Part shown: positions 36,350-44,139 of the stretch, in pieces
How positions within the stretch are numbered: the stretch's first letter is position 1
How the letters are laid out: each line of letters opens with the position of its first letter
NCBI RefSeq assembly: GCF_030704535.1
Contig: NC_081815.1
Location: 3,053,001-3,117,000, forward strand
DNA from: Vitis vinifera
Taxonomy: Eukaryota; Streptophyta; Magnoliopsida; Vitales; Vitaceae
Length of the DNA: 64,000 nucleotides
Direction: 5' to 3'
The notes under the pieces: generated by a model
The model's database searches: none
Seen by the model: only the letters and a program-made list of their open reading frames with translations
Told to the model about the DNA's origin: nothing
Made by a program: the position numbers and the translations under genes

Positions 36350-37651
36350 GGGGGTGTTTGGTACATCGGAATAGGGAATGGAAATAATATTTTGTTTCCT
36401 TTCCTATTTCTTAGTGGAATGGAATGAATTTGATGATTCCATTTATAGCATTTGGATGAACTTAAGAATGCAAGATTGGAATGATTATTTGTTTACATTC
36501 CAATGTTTGATAATAATAGGAATGGAAATGAAAAATAAATAAATTTACAATAATATCCTTACATATAATTTAAAATATTTTTTTTTTACTTTTATTTTAA
36601 AAAAATAAAATTTGAGAGGTTTTTTGTTATTAAATAATAAGACTAAAAAATATATATATACTCAATAAATAAAAAATTAACCATAAAAAATCGTATAACC
36701 CTAATGCACAAATATTCAATTATTATTTTTATTAAAAATTTGAATAATTTGTCATGCTTAAGTAGTTATAAAATTATATTTTTCAAAAAAAAATTATTTA
36801 TTATAATATTTAAATTATCAAAGCTAGCAAATGTTTTTCCTATTTTCAAAAGAGAAAATAAAAGAATTCAAATTTATTCTAATTTTCAACAAGTATCATA
36901 TCCGATAAAATCCATAACCTTAAAAAATTTTAAATATTGTAAACACTGAAATCGAAAAATCTTTTTCCAACCATTTCAATTTTTCTCTCCAGTTTCCATT
37001 AATACAAGATAAAGAAACATCAAAGATTCCAAACATAAATTAATAAAAAAAAAAAAATTAATCCATTTATAGAGAAGAAGAAACACATATAAAGAAGTAG
37101 AAGAAAAAAAAGAGAAAATAAGGTAAACCTGATCGAAGATGTAGAAGGGAGTTTTCAGAACCTAGTTGCAGCAAACAATGACGAATCCTAAATCCAACAA
37201 TCAAAATGAACATCCAAAACCCTATAAATTAGAAATTGATTTTTTTTTTTTTTTTAAATATTGTGGAAGGTTTAATTGATTCAATTTGGAAGAATCACTT
37301 GTTGCAGAGAATTGGATGATGAGTGGGTCTCTAGCTTTGCAAAGAAGATAAGAAGTGGATGGTGAATGGATCTTTACCTTTGCAAAGAAGATAAACATCG
37401 GGTTTGAAGAACAAGATAAGAGGGTAAAATAGTAATTTAGGTTATTTTATATTATCAAATAGGTTTAATGAATCAGAATACCACCTACTTTTAATGAATG
37501 CAAATCCGACTCATAAGTTGGATTTGATTTCTGCCGGAATAATTTTTTATTTCATTTCCGCCTTCTTAACATTTATCCAAACATAGGAATAAGGGAGAAA
37601 AGGAATGAGATGTCTATTCTCACTCCCTATTCCCGTGTACCAAACACCCCC
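36350..37651. mobile_element. Non-autonomous PIF/Harbinger-like DNA element
   Basis: The 1,302-bp element has inverted ends GGGGGTGTTTGGTACA followed by a near-matching GGAATAGGGA on both sides. It is flanked by the 3-bp duplication TTA (36347-36349 and 37652-37654). A TTA target duplication and a GGG..TGTTTGGT terminus are typical of the PIF/Harbinger superfamily. The interior is AT-rich with no transposase, so it depends on a partner element. Its length is above that of usual Tourist MITEs. Confidence 0.8.
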
Positions 37652-37952
37652 TTAGGTGTATTTAAAGTATTTTGTGTTTAAAAAATATTTTTAAATTTTT
37701 TAATATTTAAAAAATTATATTATTCAAGTATTAGAAATGGTAAATTTTCTAAAATCACTATTTAATGCATTCTAATTTATTTAAAGAAAACACTCAAAAG
37801 GGATTAGTTGAGTGTTTAAAAACTTTTTCGAAAAAGACTGTTTAGTAAATAAAATCAAGAGATAAGGGTAAAGTGAAATCAAGCACTCGAAGGGCACACT
37901 GGTAATTAAATAAGCCTTTTGAAAAATGTAGAGTCGGTCATCCCATATGAGC

Positions 37953-38043
37953 AATGCGCCCCCGGCGCATTTTAGTAGAGCTTTTCCCCCCAAAACCCTA
38001 TTATGCTCTGAAACCCTAGCTCTCACGCGCATCTCTATAAATA
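37953..38043 (+). promoter_or_regulatory. Promoter of the snoRNA cluster: telo-boxes, TATA box and GC hairpin
   Basis: Two AAACCCTA telo-boxes lie at 37993-38000 and 38011-38018, followed by TATAAATA at 38036-38043. Telo-boxes are enriched in promoters of plant ribosome-biogenesis and snoRNA genes, often beside a TATA box. Just upstream, AATGCGCC and GGCGCATT form a perfect 8-bp inverted repeat around CCC (37953-37971). Transcription should start near 38,070 on the plus strand, before the first snoRNA at 38,326. Confidence 0.65.
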
Positions 38044-38325
38044 CAAGCCAATCAGTTCGAGCGTCACCGCCTCATGTAAATATTGGACTACTAGGGCTTA
38101 TGATCCGTTTCATACTACGATCTCGATTCAAGAACAAGAGGCGTTCCAAGAACTTCTTTAAGAATTTCCTCTCTTCATTTATGTTTCTTTCTCACAAAGC
38201 TCTTCACTTGGTTTGTTTTCTCAGTTGAAATGTTTGATCTTGGTTTTTTCTTGGTTTTTTTTCTTCTTTTTTTGTTTTTTTGTGCTTTGATTTGATCTGA
38301 TTTTATGAGTTTGAGAAGATGGTTA

Positions 38326-38425
38326 AGGACTGTGACGATTCGTGTGAAAGGTCTCGTTCGTCGTAAGGGCGAGTAGCTCGCCTTGCCGACTATTCTGATA
38401 TATCACCACCCATATTCTGAGTCCT
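38326..38425 (+). ncRNA. C/D-like snoRNA, structured, with two antisense stretches to 18S rRNA (copy 1)
   Basis: A terminal stem AGGAC (38326-38330) pairs with GTCCT (38421-38425). A C-box-like GTGACGA follows the left arm and a D box CTGA (38417-38420) precedes the right arm. AGGTCTCGTTCGT (38349-38361) is perfectly complementary to 13 nt of 18S rRNA (ACGAACGAGACCT). CACCACCCATA (38404-38414), just before the D box, is complementary to 11 nt of 18S (TATGGGTGGTG). By the D+5 rule the second stretch would guide methylation of the U before GGGUGG. Between them is a hairpin GTCG...CGAC with an inner stem ending GCGAG/CTCGC. A second copy lies at 39171. I do not recognise its established name. 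rRNA sequences are recalled from memory. Confidence 0.75.
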
Positions 38426-38504
38426 ATCTACGATCTACAAAATTCTCTTTGCTTTTTTCCGGATTTCATTTTCCGCATGTTTGCGTCTGTTTTTGGTGCT
38501 TTGA

Positions 38505-38591
38505 ATTGGCCAATGATTATAATTTTATATTAAGACAAGCATATGTCTGAAACAACTGTGTGGAACATCTAATCTTCTCTATGAGGCCAAT
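38505..38591 (+). ncRNA. U27: C/D-box snoRNA U27 (18S rRNA 2'-O-methylation)
   Basis: A terminal stem ATTGGCC (38505-38511) pairs perfectly with GGCCAAT (38585-38591). C box ATGATTA follows the left arm. An internal CTGA (D') is preceded by AGACAAGCATATG, which is complementary over 13 nt to the start of 18S rRNA (CATATGCTTGTCT). The fifth base upstream of the box pairs with the A equivalent to human A27, the known target of U27 in animals and plants. The terminal D box is a weak ATGA. It would act in the nucleolus with fibrillarin. Confidence 0.92.
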
Positions 38592-38636
38592 TTGTAAATT
38601 TTTTTCTTTTTCGATCGATCTGATCTGTTTTCATTG

Positions 38637-38733
38637 TATAAGTGCTGATGATGAAACAAAGGATACTTTGTAATGTATGAGAAATCATGATTACAACTAT
38701 ACCTCTACTGCCTTCCTTCTGAAGCTTCTTATA
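38637..38733 (+). ncRNA. C/D-box snoRNA guiding 18S rRNA (human A468 equivalent)
   Basis: Terminal stem TATAAG (38637-38642) pairs with CTTATA (38728-38733). C box ATGATGA is at 38648-38654 and D box CTGA at 38719-38722. The bases before the D box, CTGCCTTCCTT, are complementary over 11 nt to 18S AAGGAAGGCAG. The D+5 position falls on the A equivalent to human 18S A468 (yeast A420), a conserved 2'-O-methylated site served by U83 in human and snR52 in yeast. One mismatch follows, and then pairing resumes. The plant gene name is not certain. Confidence 0.88.
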
Positions 38734-38949
38734 ATCCTGCTTTTGTAAAATAATCATGTTTTGTTTTGTGTCTGATTGTTTTTAAAATTGAATCTGATTG
38801 ATTTCGAAATGAATTTGGATGGTTTGAACCCTAGATGTGTTCAAACATTAGGAATGCACAAAATGAAATTGTAGTTCTTGATTGATTCCATTTGAGGCAG
38901 CAAAACACCTCAATGATATGGATTTGGCTGGTTTATTGATTATTAGTGT

Positions 38950-39041
38950 GAGGGATCTCAAATGATGAACAGAAGCATAGTTCAAATGATAATCTTTGTG
39001 ATTAGAAATTGAATGTCTTTCGCTCCTATCTGATGATCCTC
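38950..39041 (+). ncRNA. C/D-box snoRNA guiding 25S rRNA
   Basis: Terminal stem GAGGGATC (38950-38957, one bulge) pairs with GATCCTC (39035-39041). C box ATGATGA is at 38962-38968 and D box CTGA at 39030-39033. The guide GTCTTTCGCTCCTAT pairs over 15 nt, with one G-U, to the conserved 25S segment ATAGGGGCGAAAGAC. The D+5 rule points to the second G of AUAGGGG. Neighbouring positions in this segment are methylated in yeast and human, but I do not recall this exact base as a known site. Confidence 0.85.
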
Positions 39042-39170
39042 ATATTATCTCTTCCTTGTTGGGTTGTAATTCCTGTATGCTTTTGAGTGATTGTTTTTCA
39101 ATATTCGATTTCAAATTTGGTATTTTTTTTGAATTGGATACGATACAAGTTTGTCAGGTTGTAGAAGGTT

Positions 39171-39268
39171 AGGGACTGTGACGAGTTGTGTGAAAGGTCT
39201 CGTTCGTCGTAATGGCAAATTTGCCTTGCCGACCATCCTGATATATCACCACCCATATTCCGAGTCCT
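39171..39268 (+). ncRNA. C/D-like structured snoRNA, copy 2
   Basis: This is a second copy of the RNA at 38326. The 18S-complementary stretches AGGTCTCGTTCGT and CACCACCCATA are unchanged. The inner hairpin differs: GGCA/TGCC replaces GGCG/CGCC, so a G-C pair has become A-U without loss of pairing, and the loop is remodelled. The D box has drifted to CCGA, and the terminal stem AGGGAC/GTCCT is kept. Unchanged guides together with compensating stem changes suggest both copies have been under selection as RNA. Confidence 0.72.
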
Positions 39269-39315
39269 GTCTAGAAAAATAAAATTTCGAAGTAATCTCA
39301 AATTTTTTTTTGTAT

Positions 39316-39397
39316 TGCCTATGATTATGAATTTTATATATAGAGGCCAAGCATACGTCTGAAACATTTGGTGTTGACAAACTAATCTTATGAGGCC
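39316..39397 (+). ncRNA. Diverged second copy of U27
   Basis: Same order as U27: C box ATGATTA, guide, internal CTGA (39359-39362) and terminal ATGA with a short GCCT/AGGC stem. The guide now reads GGCCAAGCATACGT. It pairs with the U27 target over only 8 nt, though this still covers the D+5 base. Together with the preceding RNA it shows that a block of two snoRNAs was duplicated within the cluster. It may be decaying or may have shifted target. Confidence 0.65.
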
Positions 39398-41058
39398 TAT
39401 TTAGTACTTCTGGTTTTTTCTTGGGTTTTTTTTTTCTTTTTCTTGTGATTTTTACTATGCTTGTCTTTTCTATCCTATTTGATCTCATGATGTTCTCTGC
39501 GTCTGCACCAGTGCAGTTAGAATCTGTTTGATGACTTACGAAACTGGTGTGAGACGTTACAGAACTAAAGGAGGGCTCTTGACTTTCTTTAGGCAATAAA
39601 ATCCAGATTTCAGTAATCTTTTGCTGGCATTTTTCCTCTTCGTATGCATTTTACTATTTTCTTTGACTTTCAACCATCTTCTTGATTTTCTTGATTTCAC
39701 ATAAGCATGAGCAAACTTCATGATTCCAAACAATGGAATTCATAGAATCAACTCATGCAAAATCAATCAAGGAAATTGTAGTTCTGAAGCTGGGAATTTG
39801 AGATAGCAACTCTTTTGCGTTTTGCCATTATCATTTGGAACCGAATCATAGCAGATGCTGGTATTGGGGTAACCAATGAGCTCACTGTCTATCTTGCTCA
39901 GGATGGTGCCTCATGATTCTTAAAAGTCTTTAAAGACAATAAGAATTCGAGGGTTGATAATGTACTGGTCAACTGGGTTTTGGCTTATTTCCACTGAGGG
40001 CGGCAGTGGAGAGATTCCTGTTGAGTTTTGGGTAGCAAATATGAATTAAATTCAAATTTAACCAAAATCAGAAAAAAAAAAATATTTTATATGAAAGTTT
40101 GCGACTTCAATAACAAAACTGAAATGTATTGAAAAGAAAGAAATCAAGAAGAATGATTATTATGTTTGATCGGAGGATGATGCCCATACACAAGTTCTGT
40201 GATTGGTTAGGCATGAGAAGGCTCTTTAAATACTTAATCTATGAGACGTCCTTTTTTGGGTGCATATTAGTTTTTATTGAATGCCTTGATTTTTAGTGAA
40301 GAATGATTATTATGTTTGATCGGAGGATGATGCCCATACACAAGTTCTGTGATTGGTTAGGCATGAGAAGGCTCTTTAAATACTTAATCTATGAGACGTC
40401 CTTTTTTGGGTGCATATTAATTTTTATTGAATGCCTTAATACTTTTAGTGTCATCAGTTGGAGATTGGAAGAATATATTATTAACAGAGCAGCCTAAGAT
40501 GTGGGGTAGTGACATGAGGGTTAGAAGTATTCGCTGAAGGGGTGTTGTTACTGTCGAAGAATGGTATTCTATCATCCCATGGAAGAGGTCATTTCATCTT
40601 AGATATGGCACAAGGTACCTCAGACTAAATAATCTTACTGTTGAAGCGGCTCTCTCTTCTGTTAGTCTGATGCTGTAAACCTTGGAGTTTTTTTTTGTTG
40701 TGGAAATGAAGGCCAAAAGAAGGGGAATGTGAGAGCGTCTTCGAGTCTCATTACTTTGATGGTGTAGTGGCAATGATATCAACTTCAGAAGGGATTAATG
40801 ATGTGATCCTCTCCTTTGTCTATAATGGTCACATAGCAGGCACATAGCTGCAGAATGCCTAGTTTTCCATAAGGATGGGGTGGTTGTTTGACTGGGAACG
40901 ACAATGTAAGAAGGAAATTCCCTCAGTCATTTTTTTTTAGCTCCGCGAGGTAATGGTTACCTGAAAAGTGGCTTATGTCCTAGCTACTGATTGCACAGCA
41001 ATACAATGGAGTTAAACTTTTGTGACTTGTTTGAAGTTTGGCTGCTATGTGTATATAA
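39398..41058. other. Downstream of the snoRNA cluster, no gene seen
   Basis: This region probably contains the end of the snoRNA primary transcript. A stretch at about 39,470-39,560 has snoRNA-like pieces (CTCA/TGAG ends, an ATGATG) but no proper D box and no rRNA match that I recognise. The 150-bp tandem duplication at 40148-40447 lies here. No convincing protein-coding frame. Confidence 0.5.
40148..40447. repeat. Tandem duplication, two copies of 150 bp
   Basis: Units 40148-40297 and 40298-40447 are almost identical up to the last 15-20 bases, and both begin GAAGAATGATTATTATG. They are non-coding. High identity implies a recent event. They lie just after the snoRNA cluster. Confidence 0.9.
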
Positions 41059-41713
41059 GTGGGTCCACTGTCTGGCGTCCTTATTATTTTGACTAGACCG
41101 GGTTCTGGAGCTCCATTGGTATATCCTCTTCATCTCACTTACTCCTTCATCTTTATACCCGTTAATCCATTTCTTCCCCTACCCGTTCTATCAGTGATAT
41201 CCACATTTTTCAATACCTATTATACCCATTTCACTCACCCATCCATCACACCCGTTGCCATAGCTAGCCCCATCACCCAACCCACTTCCTTTATCACCTT
41301 CCATTACCCGTTGTACCATTCTTTCATCACCCACTTGTTTTTTATCTTCTCATGTACATGGAGCTTTATACTCATGGTCATTTCCACCTTTCCATCCCTT
41401 ACATACTTCATGCCCATTCATCATATTCCTTTCTAGCAGCCCCACCTTTCTTTCTCTATACCACATACCCTTCATGCACACTGTTTTCTCACTAACCTAC
41501 CCATCCCACTGATTATATCCCATATCCCCCACACCCCCATGCATGACCACCTACCGGTGAAAGCATCCAAGGCCGACAAGTAGATCCCCCATAATTAGAA
41601 GCAGGGCCAGTCTCTGGATGAATACGTTCAGATTCCGATAGTTCCGATAGTTGCCACAGTGAAGAAATATGGTCAAACAGAACATGAAGACAGCACCGCA
41701 TCCTCACAAGTGC

Positions 41714-41905
41714 ACTAACCCTGTTGATTGGTATCCTTGGGGTGAAGAAGCTTTCTCTTAAGCATGCAAAAGAGACGCGCCAATATTCTTATCAAATGGA
41801 TACAACACCTGCCATCGGTGTCGTGTGAAAGAGGTGGAGTCTTTTGAGTATGAAGGGGTTGCAAAATTGCTCAATGATTGGTTTGTTAGCATCAAGGTGG
41901 ATCAA
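41714..41905 (+). pseudogene. Fragment of a DUF255 / SPATA20-like thioredoxin-domain protein
   Basis: The translation carries NPVDWYPWGEEAF, APIFLSNGYNTCH and EVESFEYEGVAKLLNDWFVS ending IKVD. These match the N-terminal thioredoxin-like domain of spermatogenesis-associated protein 20 homologues (NPVDWYPWG, IFLSVGYSTCHWCH, FVSVKVDREERPD). The CHWCH redox motif has become CHRCR, and the frame is not open throughout. Both sides run into unrelated sequence, so this looks like a single captured exon. Confidence 0.8.
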
Positions 41906-42489
41906 CTTTTTGAGAAGCCGTCACTGAACTTCCCAGAATTTGGTATCGGAAAAGCAGAGGGTCTTCCTTTCACAACTCCATTGGCGAGGGAGTTCGCAAG
42001 AGATCCCAATCTCCACCTTGTGCACTTCCCTGCTCTTACTCCTCCTGTAATACTTCCTGACTTGGATCCATGCAAACCCTCCATACCTACATATCCTACC
42101 CTACATGCAGGGTCGTCCTCCATAATACCCGTGTATAACCCATTTCCATACCATATATGCCCAACAATTCTTTCTAAACCTTTTAAACCCATTCCATGCT
42201 CACCACCTCATCCTTCCTAACCTTCCATGCAAATCACCATTTCTTTAATACCCTTTAACCTACTTCATCCTTCCTCCCTCACCCATCCTATCATCCATCA
42301 AATTCATCGTTTCACACTCACTGAACCCCTTGTATCCATTTCTCTCGCCACTTTCTATCTCCACCCCACCATTCGCTCATCACTCACTTATTTTCCATCC
42401 TCCCACATGCATGAAATTTACGCGCATGACCCTCTAGCATCCTTCCAAAGCTTTCCTTTGAAACTCATTTTCTACTGAACTGAAGTCCT

Positions 42490-42741
42490 AAACCAATTCC
42501 AGATAAAGAAGTCCTCATCTGAAGTGTCTGAGGTTCCAATTTCTATGGTGAAAAAGAGTAAGTCTGATGCTATATGCCTCGACGAGGTTGATCACACCAT
42601 GTACGTCTCCATCTGTAGTGTTGTTAACCCGCTTACACAACTCTACACGCAGGCCATGAATCAACAACGCTTGTTTTCCCAAGCCTGTGAGCGTCATGCG
42701 CTGGAGGGGAAGGAGACTGGTCTCTACCAAACCCACTATTA
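42490..42741 (+). pseudogene. Open fragment of an unrecognised host protein
   Basis: An open stretch reading VPISMVKKSKSDAICLDE and MNQQRLFSQACERHALEGKE. Its protein-like composition and balanced codons contrast with the C-rich filler on the left. I do not recognise the family. By its context it is probably another captured gene piece. Confidence 0.35.
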
Positions 42742-42870
42742 ACTCCCTTTCAGAAGGAAAAACCCACGTTGGATCTCCCAAAAATACAACAAACCCTTGA
42801 TGGATTTTGTGGGTTTGAGCTCATTTGTTAGATCTATGAGTCTTTTTCTTGTCGTGTGAACTTGACAGAA

Positions 42871-43590
42871 ATGGGGTCCAGTTCCAGCGAACCCCATTCA
42901 GTTTCTTCAACTTCATCTTCAACCGTACATAGAGTTCACAGGGTTTTCCACCCATCACACCTCAGGCCTCCATCTGGATCTCATCGCAGTGACAGTGACA
43001 ATGACAGTGATGACCACCCGGTTTCTGATCATCAGAACAAAGAAAATGGCTGCAATGGTCCGTGCACAGATCAGGGTGAAACAGAGTCTGATCAATTGAA
43101 AAGTGGGTGTTTCAGAAAGGTTAAAGTTGAACAACCTGATGAAATGCCCTCCATATCTTCTAATGTTGGTCTCCAGGAATGGGACCAAGCGAATTTCACT
43201 CGTATTCCCTCCAGAGCAGGTGGCAGCTCCACCCGAGCTTCATCGACTCAATCCTTGAACCCTTCTAGTTGATTCCTCTCTCGCTTTAATTTAATTCCTG
43301 GTAACATAAGTTTCAGGCTAAGCAGAGCAAGCAGTTTAGGTTCATTTCGAGCTTAACCTGTTTCTTCCACAAGTATTACTTCGAACAGTGAAGAAAAGTT
43401 GCATCCACGCATTGGACCTTCCAATAGCTTGGTTAATAGAAATGGGTCTCAACCCAACACCTATATCTGCCCCATCTACATGGGTCTGCCCGACACATTG
43501 GCGGTTTTGGATTCAAGGGTCATTGAGTTCGCAGTGGAAATGGTACCAAATATCTCAGTTTGACATTCCAATCGCTAGCGGTGAATAGTT
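42871..43590 (+). pseudogene. Fragment of a Ser-rich host protein, possibly a RING-type E3 family
   Basis: Starts MGSSSSEPHSVSSTSSS and continues with an acidic Ser/Asp stretch (SHRSDSDNDSDDHPVSD). Further on, in another frame, come FNLIPGNISFRL and LSRASSLGSF. The latter motifs recall the N-terminal region of a plant RING/U-box protein family, but no RING cysteines are present in the piece. The frame is not open throughout. Identification is tentative. Confidence 0.4.
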
Positions 43591-43739
43591 CCAGTTGAGT
43601 TTAGTGGTGGGCACAGGAGGTTTAACATTACTAGGGTCCATATGGAAGAGGATGCTGGGAAGCTGCTTCATTTTGGAAATGAGAGTTACTCACAGGTTGA
43701 TCTGAATAAAGTTGGAGTGCCTTTGCATGAAATTGTTTC

Positions 43740-44095
43740 TAAACCTAAATGTGAAGAAGCTCAGAATATGGTCATATTGCCTAGTTACGCGCCTCTTCCA
43801 TTTCTGTCTGTGGAGTTGCTAGAGAAGGTAAGGTTGGTAGTTGATGCCATCTTAATGACTGAAGGTACTTGAGAGAAAAGAGCCACTTACATTGTGGACA
43901 ACTAATAAGAAGGAAATTGGTGCTTATGGCATGAGCTTGCAGCAGATTGACAATGATGTCATTATTCCTCGATCAGGGTGGAAATACGCCAAGTGTGATA
44001 AAACAGAGAATCTTTGGTTAAATTTGACTAATGGAATGATCCCTTATAGGAGGTTGAGTGGAAACGAGCTGCCTTCTGTTTAAAAAGACGATTAT
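43740..44095 (+). pseudogene. Fragment of ubiquitin-specific protease UBP14 (USP5/isopeptidase T type)
   Basis: Pieces read [14 protein letters not shown], then NKKEIGAYGMSLQQIDN and [19 protein letters not shown]. These match the UBP14 segment at the zinc-finger ubiquitin-binding domain ([21 protein letters not shown]). The catalytic Cys box is not included. There are no introns in the piece, the frame is not open throughout, and the match stops abruptly at both ends, as for a captured fragment. Confidence 0.8.
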
Positions 44096-44139
44096 CAGAA
44101 TTATAGAAAGAAGAAAATGACAGCTGCAATCACCAACTT

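Noticed and set aside
37947-38228. A 93-residue frame over the snoRNA promoter and leader
   Set aside because: It spans the telo-boxes and TATA box, so most of it would not be transcribed. The Lys/Arg/Phe-rich end has no family resemblance.
39470-39560. A seventh snoRNA or an H/ACA RNA after the U27 copy
   Set aside because: There is a CTGCAC/GTGCAG hairpin and an ATGATG, but no CTGA box, no convincing H or ACA box spacing and no rRNA match.
41059-41436. A 125-residue Pro/Thr/Phe-rich open frame
   Set aside because: It is a by-product of the C-rich filler, which rarely forms stop codons; no motif.
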